A DNA stretch of 64,000 bases, taken from NCBI GenBank assembly GCA_963772825.1, contig CAVYYX010000012.1, forward strand, positions 186,001 to 250,000, written 5' to 3'. The notes under the pieces are model-generated. The model saw only the letters and a program-made list of their open reading frames with translations, had not been told where the DNA came from and made no database searches. Shown in pieces: positions 25,973 through 33,010 of this stretch. The number at the start of each line of letters is the position of its first letter. Positions within the stretch are counted from its first letter, which is position 1. The position numbers and the translations under genes are program-made. The DNA comes from Desertimonas sp963772825. GTDB taxonomy: Bacteria; Actinomycetota; Acidimicrobiia; Acidimicrobiales; Ilumatobacteraceae.

Positions 25973-26905
25973 CTAATCGGCAGACACGGCGGCGATGCGG
26001 GCGTCGGCCCGGCGCGAGACGGTGCTGCGCACGCCCTCGACCGTGATGATCAGCAGCGCCGCCCAGACAATCCCGAAACCGAGCAGTCGGGCCGCAGGGA
26101 GCTCCTCGTCGTACAGCGCCCAGCCGAGCAGGAGGTTGATCGTCGGGATGAGGTACTGCAGTGGCCCGAGCACCGTGAACGGTACGCGGGCGGCGGCGAA
26201 GGCGAACAGGATCAGGGGCACGGCCGTGGAGACGCCCGCGAACGACACAAGAGCCAGGTGAGGTGCATCGGCGCTGCGCGGGATGCTGTCCGCCATCCCG
26301 GCGGTGACTGCGATGACGATCGCCGCAGGAACGACGAGGACGAACGACTCGGCGGCGAACCCCTCGATCGCCGGCAATGGGACCCGGCGCTTGAGCAGGC
26401 CGTAGACGCTCCAGCTCACCGCCATCACCAGCGCACAGATCGGCAGACGCCCGTAGGACGCGGTCAATTCGACCACGGCGACGGCAGCGAGGACGATGGC
26501 CACCTTCTGCGCCGTCGACGGGCGCTCCTTGAGCACCGTGATCCCCAACACCATCGTCCCCAGTGGGGCCATGAAGTACCCCAACGCCGTCTCGATGACG
26601 CGCCCGTGGACGACTGCGTAGACGTACGCCGTCCAGTTGGCGGTGAGCAGCGCGGCGGCGATGGCGATGCGGATCGCCAACTCCCGATCTGCGAAGGCGG
26701 CGCGGATCGTCGGCCAGCGACGGCGCACCGTCACGACGATGGCCATCACCACCGATGCCGATGCGATCCGCCAGCCGACCAGCTCGAGGGCGTTGAACGC
26801 CGTGAGCTGCTTCCAGTAGATCGTCAGCAGCCCCCACATCGTGAAGGCGGCGATCCCGGCGCGCAGCCCACGGCGGGCGTCGTGGGAGTTCGGCGCCGGA
26901 GTCAC
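25973..26905 (-). CDS. rarD: RarD/EamA-family DMT-superfamily transporter
   Basis: A 310-residue membrane protein with ten hydrophobic segments in two EamA halves. GIAAFTMWGLLTIYWKQL at the start and LTANWTAYVYAVVHGRVIET, ALGYFMAPLGTMVLGITVL, APHLALVSFAGVSTAVPLIL are characteristic of the RarD subgroup. The GTG start is eight bases from a TAGCGT -10 box. It is divergent from the acyl-CoA mutase gene, with 44 bases between the start codons that hold both -10 boxes. Transported compound unknown. Confidence 0.88.
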   Translation of the reverse strand: MTPAPNSHDARRGLRAGIAAFTMWGLLTIYWKQLTAFNALELVGWRIASASVVMAIVVTVRRRWPTIRAAFADRELAIRIAIAAALLTANWTAYVYAVVHGRVIETALGYFMAPLGTMVLGITVLKERPSTAQKVAIVLAAVAVVELTASYGRLPICALVMAVSWSVYGLLKRRVPLPAIEGFAAESFVLVVPAAIVIAVTAGMADSIPRSADAPHLALVSFAGVSTAVPLILFAFAAARVPFTVLGPLQYLIPTINLLLGWALYDEELPAARLLGFGIVWAALLIITVEGVRSTVSRRADARIAAVSAD

Positions 26906-26913
26906 GTCCGGCC

Positions 26914-26919
26914 ACGCTA
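26914..26919 (-). promoter_or_regulatory. -10 box of rarD (leaderless)
   Basis: Minus-strand TAGCGT lies eight bases before the GTG at 26905, within a 44-base divergent intergenic region. Confidence 0.55.
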
Positions 26920-26936
26920 CGGGCGATCGACCGCCG

Positions 26937-26942
26937 TAGCAT
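26937..26942 (+). promoter_or_regulatory. -10 box of the acyl-CoA mutase gene (leaderless)
   Basis: TAGCAT lies seven bases before the ATG at 26950. With the rarD -10 box 18 bases away on the other strand, the two polymerases would compete for overlapping DNA. Confidence 0.55.
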
Positions 26943-26949
26943 CGGCCTG

Positions 26950-28593
26950 ATGATCAAGCCGGTCGATCCGCGCACGGAATGGCGGCGGGCGTTCGAGGCC
27001 GCGCGGTTGCGGGATGTGGATTTCACGTCGATGTCGGGGGTGCCGTTGGGGGCGGTGTATGGGCCCGATGACGGCGAGTTTCCGGGTCGGTTTCCGTTCA
27101 CGCGTGGTCCATATGCGTCGATGTATCGGTCGAAGTTGTGGACGATGCGGTTGTTTGCCGGGTTCGGGACGGCGGAGGACACGAATTGGCGGTTCAAGGA
27201 GATCATTCGGTCGGGTGGTGATGGGTTGTCGACGGCGTTCGACATGCCGACGTTGTTGGGGATCGATTCGGACGATCCGATGGCGTTGGGGGAGGTCGGG
27301 CGTTGTGGGGTGGCGATCGACAGCTTGGCGGACATGGAGGATCTGTATGCGGGGATCGATTTGGGGTCGACGACGACGTCGATGACGATCAATTCGCCTG
27401 CGGCGGTGATCATGGCGATGTTCGTGGCTCAGGCGGAGAAGGCGGGGGTGTCGCGGGCCCGGCTGGGTGGGACGTTGCAGAACGACATCTTGAAGGAGTA
27501 TCAGGCGCAGAAGGAGTTCGTGTTCCCGCCGCGGCCGTCGATGCGTTTGGTGCGTGACACGATCGGGTTTGCGGCGGCGGAGATGCCGCGGTGGCACTCG
27601 GTGTCGATCTCGGGGTATCACATTCGTGAGGCGGGGTCGACGGCGGCGGAGGAGTTGGCGTTCACGTTGGCCAACGGGTTCGCCTATGTCGAGTTGGCGA
27701 TGCAGTCGGGGTTGCCGGTCGATGCGTTCGCTCCGCGGCTCAGTTTCTTTTTCAATGCGCACATCGATTTCTTCGAGGAGATCGCCAAGTATCGGGCGGC
27801 GCGCAGGTTGTGGGCGCGGTGGATGCGTGACCGTTACGGGGCGGTCGATGATCGTTCGTTGATGTTGCGGTTCCATACCCAGACGGCGGGGGTGTCGTTG
27901 ACCGCTCAGCAGCCGGAGGTGAACATCGTGCGCACGGCGATCGAGGCGTTGGCCGGGGTGTTGGGTGGCACCCAGAGCTTGCATACGAACTCGATGGATG
28001 AGGCGATGGCGTTGCCGACGGCCAAGGCGGCGCGTATCGCCTTGCGCACTCAGCAGGTCATCGCTCACGAGACGAACGTTGCCCATGTCGCTGATCCGTT
28101 GGGTGGTTCGTGGTTCGTCGAGGCGTTGACCGACGAGCTGGAACGCCAAGCCACCGAGATCTTCGAGCATCTCGACACCTTGGGTGGCGGGTCGATGCTC
28201 GAAGGTTGTATCCGGGGGATCGAGGACAACTGGTTCCAGGGTCGCATCGCCGACTCGGCCTACGAGTTGGAACGCCGCCAGAACGAGGGCCGTCGGATCG
28301 TCGTCGGGGTCAACGCCTTCACCGATGGCAACGACGACGACACGATCGAGTTGTTGAAGATCACCCACGAGGACGAAACCCGCCAACGCAAACGACTCGA
28401 CAAGGTCCGCCACGACCGCAACGGCGATGCAGTCGCCACCGCCCTCGCCGCCCTCGCCAGCCAGGCAGCCGACCCCGAAATCAACCTGATGCCGGCATTG
28501 ATCGACGCCGCCAACAGCTACGCCACGCTCGGCGAAACCATGAACACCCTCGCCGACGTCTTCGGCCGCCACACCGAAGTCCCCACCATCTAG
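26950..28593 (+). CDS. B12-dependent acyl-CoA mutase, large subunit
   Basis: A 547-residue (beta/alpha)8 mutase subunit without a B12-binding domain, the size of isobutyryl- or 2-hydroxyisobutyryl-CoA mutase large subunits. Signatures: RSKLWTMRLFAGFGTAEDTN, GLSTAFDMPTLLGIDSDDP, RWHSVSISGYHIREAGSTAA, RFHTQTAGVSLTAQQPEVN, GGTQSLHTNSMDEAM and VADPLGGSWFVEALTDELE. Where methylmalonyl-CoA mutase has the substrate-selecting Tyr, this has Phe (LFAGFGT), and the position of its substrate Arg appears to be Glu (AYVELAM), so methylmalonyl-CoA is unlikely; isobutyryl-CoA-like substrates are more plausible. The small subunit is encoded 17 kb away (45517). Codon use changes within the gene: TTG/GGG/GAT-rich to about 28.1 kb, then CTC/GCC/GAC-rich like the neighbours. 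Confidence 0.9.
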   Translation: MIKPVDPRTEWRRAFEAARLRDVDFTSMSGVPLGAVYGPDDGEFPGRFPFTRGPYASMYRSKLWTMRLFAGFGTAEDTNWRFKEIIRSGGDGLSTAFDMPTLLGIDSDDPMALGEVGRCGVAIDSLADMEDLYAGIDLGSTTTSMTINSPAAVIMAMFVAQAEKAGVSRARLGGTLQNDILKEYQAQKEFVFPPRPSMRLVRDTIGFAAAEMPRWHSVSISGYHIREAGSTAAEELAFTLANGFAYVELAMQSGLPVDAFAPRLSFFFNAHIDFFEEIAKYRAARRLWARWMRDRYGAVDDRSLMLRFHTQTAGVSLTAQQPEVNIVRTAIEALAGVLGGTQSLHTNSMDEAMALPTAKAARIALRTQQVIAHETNVAHVADPLGGSWFVEALTDELERQATEIFEHLDTLGGGSMLEGCIRGIEDNWFQGRIADSAYELERRQNEGRRIVVGVNAFTDGNDDDTIELLKITHEDETRQRKRLDKVRHDRNGDAVATALAALASQAADPEINLMPALIDAANSYATLGETMNTLADVFGRHTEVPTI

Positions 28594-28646
28594 AACGAGT
28601 TCGGAATTCCGGGGACTCCTCAAGCTTGTGTGGGTCCGATCGTTCC

Positions 28647-28695
28647 CAAGTGCCGACAGAAACGACCGGTTTCATGCCTTTGACGTCGGCACTTG
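28647..28695. repeat. Palindromic element D (terminator-like)
   Basis: CAAGTGCCGAC (28647-28657) pairs perfectly with GTCGGCACTTG (28685-28695); inside it GAAAC and GTTTC form a second stem. It lies between the convergent mutase and VOC genes, so it may terminate transcription from both sides, but no T tract is present. Confidence 0.6.
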
Positions 28696-28746
28696 TCGCC
28701 GCCCGCCCCATCCGTTCGAGCAGCGCGCCAGTCGAACAACGACAAT

Positions 28747-29154
28747 CTAGGGTCGGGGGATCAGTGGCTTGTCGGCGCGGACCTTGTACTGCTGCACGGT
28801 CCAGGCGTTGCCGTCCGGGTCGCTGAACCAGAACATCGTGCCCCCGTCGCGGGGATCGATGACGTTGATCTCGGTCGGTTCGACACCACGCTCGACGAGC
28901 TCCCGACGAGCCGTGGTGGCGTCGGCGACGACGAGCTGCACACCCTTCAGTGAGCCCGGTGCCATGTCCTGCATCCCCGGCAGGTCGCCGACGACGATCG
29001 AGCAGCCCGAGCCACGCGGGGTGAGCTGGGCGACACGCAGCTCTCCGATCTTCGTGTCGTGGTCGAGTTCGAACCCGACCTGGTCGCGGTAGAAGGCGAT
29101 GGCCCGGTCGATATCGCCGACGGGCACGACCACCACTTCGAGGGTCCAGTCCAT
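28747..29154 (-). CDS. VOC-family (glyoxalase-like) protein
   Basis: A 135-residue VOC protein: LEVVVVPVGDIDRAIAFYRD, VAQLTPRGSGCSIVVGDLPG and GGTMFWFSDPDGNAWTVQQY, the last holding the usual PDGN turn and terminal metal-ligand strand. The start ATG overlaps the stop of the SRPBCC gene by one base, and both belong to an ArsR-controlled three-gene operon. Function in the family ranges from dioxygenase to antibiotic binding. Confidence 0.85.
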   Translation of the reverse strand: MDWTLEVVVVPVGDIDRAIAFYRDQVGFELDHDTKIGELRVAQLTPRGSGCSIVVGDLPGMQDMAPGSLKGVQLVVADATTARRELVERGVEPTEINVIDPRDGGTMFWFSDPDGNAWTVQQYKVRADKPLIPRP

Positions 29155-29663
29155 CACTGCACATCCTGGGAACGGCCCAGACCAGCGCCTGCGAGAAGTT
29201 CGTCGAGACGCTCGTAGCCCTCGGACATGCCGCCTTCCATGCCGCTGGCGACCATCCCATCGCGGGCCTCGAGGGTCGGGTAGACGGAGTGGCCGCGGAG
29301 CCGCGTGCGCCCGCCGCCGAGGTCCTCGAACGTCATCGACTCGATGCTCACGACGTCGGGGAAACCTTCGTACTCGAACGTCTGGATGGCGAACTCGTTC
29401 GGCCGGACGGTGTGGAACACGCCGTTGAAGGCGAACTCTTGGCCCTCTGGGTTGACGTGGAGGTAGCGGTAGCCACCGCCGGTGCGGAACTCGAAGTGCT
29501 CGACCTTCATCTCGTAGCCGCGGGGCCCCAGCCATTGCTTGATGAGGTCGGGTTCGGCGTGGGCCCGGAAGACGGCGTCGACGGGAGCGTCGAACTCGCG
29601 CTCGAAGTCGATGAACGGCACTCCGTCTGGGGCGGTGACGGTGAGCGGGTTAGGGGTGGTCAT
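29154..29663 (-). CDS. SRPBCC (AHSA1/START-like) domain protein
   Basis: A 169-residue helix-grip protein: FIDFEREFDAPVDAVFRAHA, LIKQWLGPRGYEMKVEHFEF, and the C-terminal helix GMEGGMSEGYERLDELLAG, the standard AHSA1 (Bet v 1-like) pattern with a hydrophobic cavity. Genes of this type are very commonly paired with an ArsR regulator as here; its start overlaps the regulator's stop by four bases. Ligand unknown. Confidence 0.88.
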   Translation of the reverse strand: MTTPNPLTVTAPDGVPFIDFEREFDAPVDAVFRAHAEPDLIKQWLGPRGYEMKVEHFEFRTGGGYRYLHVNPEGQEFAFNGVFHTVRPNEFAIQTFEYEGFPDVVSIESMTFEDLGGGRTRLRGHSVYPTLEARDGMVASGMEGGMSEGYERLDELLAGAGLGRSQDVQ

Positions 29664-30007
29664 TGGACGTTCTCCTTGGTGAGCAGGGCGTCGAGGGCCC
29701 GGTACTGCTGTTCGTGGATCAGTCGGTAGCGGTCGATCCAGGCGGTCAGGGCCTCGAGGCGGCCGGCGTCGAGATGGACGGGGCGTCGCTGGGCGTCGCG
29801 GGTCCGTGTGACGAGGCCGGCGTGTTCGAGCACCTGGATGTGCTTGGACACCGCTTGCTTGGTGATCGCAAATGGTTCGGCAAGCTCGTTGACCGTCGCC
29901 GGTCCCCGGCTGAGTCGGGCGATGATCCGCCGCCGAATCGGATCGGCGAGGGCCATGAAGCCACGATCGAGCCGGTCATCGGCGGAGGGGTCAACGATGA
30001 TGGTCAA
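29660..30007 (-). CDS. ArsR-family helix-turn-helix regulator
   Basis: A 115-residue winged-helix repressor. ALADPIRRRIIARLSRGPAT and ITKQAVSKHIQVLEHAGLVT are the recognition region, followed by the wing RRPVHLDAGRLEALTAWIDR. No metal-binding cysteine is present, so it belongs to the metal-independent group that accompanies SRPBCC genes. The start is TTG, with a strong AAAGGAG seven bases upstream. A near-palindrome of 18 bp just upstream is the likely autoregulatory operator. Confidence 0.9.
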   Translation of the reverse strand: MTIIVDPSADDRLDRGFMALADPIRRRIIARLSRGPATVNELAEPFAITKQAVSKHIQVLEHAGLVTRTRDAQRRPVHLDAGRLEALTAWIDRYRLIHEQQYRALDALLTKENVQ

Positions 30008-30018
30008 TCATCTCCTTT

Positions 30019-30036
30019 ATCAACTAGTTAATTGAT
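30019..30036. promoter_or_regulatory. Probable ArsR operator
   Basis: The 18-bp sequence ATCAACTAGTTAATTGAT pairs at seven of nine positions around its centre and is one of the very few A/T-rich stretches in the window. It lies 11 bases upstream of the arsR start, where the regulator would block its own promoter. Confidence 0.55.
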
Positions 30037-30042
30037 TACCCT

Positions 30043-30112
30043 ACCCATCCGAGTGTTTCGTGTCAACCGAGTGCCACGGGCCGGAGGGGTGACTCGTGAC
30101 ACTCGGATGGGT
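30043..30112. repeat. Palindromic element E upstream of pgi
   Basis: Perfect 14-bp arms ACCCATCCGAGTGT (30043-30056) and ACACTCGGATGGGT (30099-30112) enclose 42 bases. It occupies the space between the ArsR operator and the pgi -10 box, so it cannot be a simple terminator: the flanking genes diverge. It resembles a small inverted-repeat element (MITE-like) or a large operator. Confidence 0.65.
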
Positions 30113-30113
30113 C

Positions 30114-30119
30114 TAGGGT
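30114..30119 (+). promoter_or_regulatory. -10 box of pgi (leaderless)
   Basis: TAGGGT lies eight bases before the pgi ATG at 30128 and one base after the right arm of element E. Confidence 0.55.
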
Positions 30120-30127
30120 CCGCGCCG

Positions 30128-31723
30128 ATGGACATCACGGCCACCCCCCAATGGGAGGCGCTCACCGCCCTACCGGCTCCCGCCCATCTCGGCGAGCTGT
30201 TCGGCGCCGACCCCGGTCGCGCCGATCGCTACCTCGTCACGGTTGGCGACCTGCGCATCGACTACTCCAAGCAGCGCATCGACGACGCCGTTGTCGTCGC
30301 CCTGCTCGCGGTTGCCGGCGCGGCACGGGTCGCCGAGCGGCGCGAAGCGATGTTCGGCGGCGAGCGGATCAACGTCACCGAGGATCGGGCGGTGCTCCAC
30401 GTCGCCCTGCGGGCCGACCGCGACGTGGTGCTCGGCCCGGTCGGGTCGGACGGCGCGGTCGACAACGTCGTGCCGGAGGTCCACGACGTGCTCGGCAAGA
30501 TGGGCGAGTTCGCCGAGCGAGTGCGCAACGGACTGTGGATCGGCGCAACCGGTCGGCGGATCCGCACGGTCGTCAACATCGGCATCGGCGGGTCGGATCT
30601 CGGCCCGGCGATGGCCGACCGTGCGCTGCGGGCGTTCGCCCAGCCCGGACTGACGTGCCGGTTCGTCTCGAACATCGACGGGGCCGCGATCAGCGATGCC
30701 CTCGCCGATCTCGATCCTGCCGAGACGCTGTTCGTCGTCTCCTCGAAGACCTTCACGACGATTGAGACGCTGACGAACGCCCACACGGCGCGAGCGTGGC
30801 TCGTCGAGGCACTGGGTGACGCTGCCGTCGCTCGGCACTTCGTCGCCGTGAGCACAAACGCCGCTGAGGTCGCCGACTTCGGTATCGACACGGACAACAT
30901 GTTCGGATTCTGGGAATGGGTCGGCGGCCGCTACTCGGTCGACTCGGCGATCGGCCTGTCGTTGATGATCGCCATCGGCGCCGACCACTTCGCCGAGTTC
31001 CTCGCCGGGTTCCGAACCGTCGACGAGCACTTCCGCTCGGCGCCGCTCGCCGACAACGCCCCCGTGCTCCTCGGGATGATCGGGGTCTGGAATCGAAACG
31101 TGCTCGGCCTGGCGACGAAGGCCGTGCTGCCCTACGCCGAGGAGCTCGCTCGCTTCCCCGCCTACCTGCAGCAGCTGGAGATGGAGTCCAACGGCAAGTC
31201 GGTGCGCCTCGACGGTTCGCCGGTCGCCCTCGACACCGCGCCGATCGTGTGGGGCGAGCCGGGTACCAACGGCCAGCACGCTTTCTACCAACTGCTCCAC
31301 CAGGGCACCGAGATCGTTCCCGCCGATTTCATCGGCTTCGCTCGTGGGCACAACGGGCTCCGCCGCCACCAAGACCTGCTCGTCGCCAACCTGATCGCCC
31401 AGACCGAGGCGCTGGCGTTCGGTCGCGACCGGCCCGCCGAGCCGTGGCGGTCGTTCGCCGGCAACCGCCCGACGACGACGATCCTCGCTCCCGAGCTGAC
31501 ACCGTCCGTGCTCGGCCAGCTGATCGCCCTCTACGAGCACATCGTGTTCGTCCAGGGCGTCGTGTGGGGGATCGACAGCTTCGATCAGTGGGGCGTAGAG
31601 CTGGGCAAGGAGCTCGCCAACCGGATCACCCCCGAGCTCACCGGAGACGAGTCCGGTGAGCACGACTCCTCTACCTCGGCACTGATCGAGTGGTACCGCG
31701 CCAACCGCAGTGAGCCCACTTGA
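30128..31723 (+). CDS. pgi: Glucose-6-phosphate isomerase
   Basis: A 531-residue cytoplasmic enzyme interconverting glucose 6-phosphate and fructose 6-phosphate. Signatures: NIGIGGSDLGPAMADRAL, VVSSKTFTTIETLTNA, FGFWEWVGGRYSVDSAIG, MESNGKSV and GEPGTNGQHAFYQLLHQGTE, which contains the catalytic histidine region. The length matches the long bacterial form. The ATG at 30128 is chosen over an upstream in-frame ATG because a -10 box lies directly before it and the upstream extension would run through element E. Confidence 0.96.
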   Translation: MDITATPQWEALTALPAPAHLGELFGADPGRADRYLVTVGDLRIDYSKQRIDDAVVVALLAVAGAARVAERREAMFGGERINVTEDRAVLHVALRADRDVVLGPVGSDGAVDNVVPEVHDVLGKMGEFAERVRNGLWIGATGRRIRTVVNIGIGGSDLGPAMADRALRAFAQPGLTCRFVSNIDGAAISDALADLDPAETLFVVSSKTFTTIETLTNAHTARAWLVEALGDAAVARHFVAVSTNAAEVADFGIDTDNMFGFWEWVGGRYSVDSAIGLSLMIAIGADHFAEFLAGFRTVDEHFRSAPLADNAPVLLGMIGVWNRNVLGLATKAVLPYAEELARFPAYLQQLEMESNGKSVRLDGSPVALDTAPIVWGEPGTNGQHAFYQLLHQGTEIVPADFIGFARGHNGLRRHQDLLVANLIAQTEALAFGRDRPAEPWRSFAGNRPTTTILAPELTPSVLGQLIALYEHIVFVQGVVWGIDSFDQWGVELGKELANRITPELTGDESGEHDSSTSALIEWYRANRSEPT

Positions 31724-31729
31724 CAGCTA

Positions 31730-31755
31730 GTTACCGAGTATGCATACTCAGTAAC
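31730..31755. promoter_or_regulatory. PadR operator palindrome
   Basis: A 14-bp perfect palindrome GAGTATGCATACTC (31736-31749) is flanked by GTTAC and GTAAC, giving a 26-bp dyad with only one unpaired base on each side. It ends two bases before the PadR ATG, so bound PadR would block its own promoter and the downstream ABC genes. Confidence 0.8.
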
Positions 31756-31757
31756 CA

Positions 31758-32279
31758 ATGGCTGTCCGTGAAGGTTTGCTGGCCCTGCTCGACGACGGGC
31801 GGCGTCACGGCTACCAGCTGAAGACCGAGTTCGAACAGGCCACCGGCGGGGTCTGGCCGCTCAACGTCGGTCAGGTCTACACGACGCTCGAGCGTCTGGA
31901 ACGTGACGGTCTCGTCGCCGTCGCCGATGACAACGGGCAGAAGTCGTACGAGCTCACCGCCTCCGGACGAGAAGAACTCGGCGCCTGGTGGCAGGCCGTG
32001 CCGGTCGACGATCCGCCGCCACGCGACGAGCTGATGCTCAAGATGTTGATGGCCATCGAGCACGGTGCCGATCACGCCCTCGCCGTCATCACCCGCCATC
32101 GCACCGCCCTCCTCGCCCTGCTCCAACTGCGCCGTCGGGAACGCCGCGACGACGCCACTCGCCCCGACGACCTCGCCGCCGCCCTGGTCTCCGACGCGTT
32201 GGTGGTACGCGCCGAAGCAGACCTGCGGTGGCTCGACCTCTGCGAATCCCGTCTCGCCGCCCGGAAGGAAGTCACGTGA
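31758..32279 (+). CDS. PadR-family transcriptional regulator
   Basis: A 173-residue PadR protein: LALLDDGRRHGYQLKTEFEQ and WPLNVGQVYTTLERLERDGL form the winged helix, followed by GQKSYELTASGREELGAWW and a long carboxyl-terminal helical dimerisation domain (PadR_C/Vir-like). It is the first gene of an operon with an ABC ATPase and an FtsX-like permease; the last codons overlap the ATPase start (GTGA). Such PadR regulators repress neighbouring efflux systems until a drug or lipid-like compound binds. Confidence 0.92.
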   Translation: MAVREGLLALLDDGRRHGYQLKTEFEQATGGVWPLNVGQVYTTLERLERDGLVAVADDNGQKSYELTASGREELGAWWQAVPVDDPPPRDELMLKMLMAIEHGADHALAVITRHRTALLALLQLRRRERRDDATRPDDLAAALVSDALVVRAEADLRWLDLCESRLAARKEVT

Positions 32280-33010
32280 ACACATCACCTCCGATTCTCG
32301 AGTTCGTCGACGCCGTCAAGTCGTTCGGCCGGGGGGAGACCGAGGTCTACGCCCTGCGCGGCATCAACCTGGCCGTTGCGCCGGGGGAGTTGCTCGCCGT
32401 GATGGGGCCGTCCGGTTGCGGTAAGTCGACCTTGCTGCACCTCGCCGGCGGCCTCGAAGCGCCCAGCGCCGGGCAGGTCCGCGTCGACGGCCGGAACCTC
32501 GGCGACCTGTCCGCCGAGGATCTGGCGACGCTGCGCCGGCGAGACGTCGGGTACGTGTTCCAGCGGCTCAATCTCGTGCCGTCGCTGACCGCCGTCGAGA
32601 ACGTGATGCTGCCGCTCGAGCTCGACGGTCGCAGTGCCCGCCAGGCGCGCCAGGCTGCGATCGCGGCGTTGAACACGCTCGGCCTCAGCCATCACCTCGA
32701 CAGGTACCCCGACGATTTCTCCGGTGGTCAGCAGCAACGCATCGCCATCGCCCGCGCCATCGTCGGGGAGCGCCGGCTGCTACTCGCCGACGAGCCGACC
32801 GGCTCTCTGGACACGCTGAACAGCGACCAGATCGTCGAGATGCTGGCCGCCCTACCGCGCCAGTTCGGGACCGCCGTCGTGCTCGTCACCCACGAGCCAC
32901 GATTCGCCTCGTATGCCGACCGTGTGGTCTTCCTGCGCGACGGGGTCGTCGTCGACGAGACACCAAGGCCGCTGGCGGACACGCCCGCGGCGCTGGCAGG
33001 GGTCGGCTGA
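32276..33010 (+). CDS. ABC transporter ATPase, LolD/MacB type
   Basis: A 244-residue ATPase: Walker A AVMGPSGCGKSTLLHLAGGL, Q-loop YVFQRLNLVPSLTAVENVML, signature DFSGGQQQRIAIARAIVGE, Walker B LLLADEPTGSLDTLNSDQIV and H-loop VLVTHEPRFASYADRVVFL. The GTG start overlaps the PadR stop, and its own stop shares one base with the permease ATG. Pairs with the following FtsX-like permease as a mechanotransmission or lipoprotein-type exporter. Confidence 0.93.
   Translation: MNTSPPILEFVDAVKSFGRGETEVYALRGINLAVAPGELLAVMGPSGCGKSTLLHLAGGLEAPSAGQVRVDGRNLGDLSAEDLATLRRRDVGYVFQRLNLVPSLTAVENVMLPLELDGRSARQARQAAIAALNTLGLSHHLDRYPDDFSGGQQQRIAIARAIVGERRLLLADEPTGSLDTLNSDQIVEMLAALPRQFGTAVVLVTHEPRFASYADRVVFLRDGVVVDETPRPLADTPAALAGVG

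Noticed and set aside
26917..28623. A 568-codon open frame antisense to the acyl-CoA mutase gene
   Set aside because: It is a by-product of the codon usage of the mutase gene; its product is Arg/His/Pro-rich low-complexity sequence with no family features, while the sense frame is a complete mutase.
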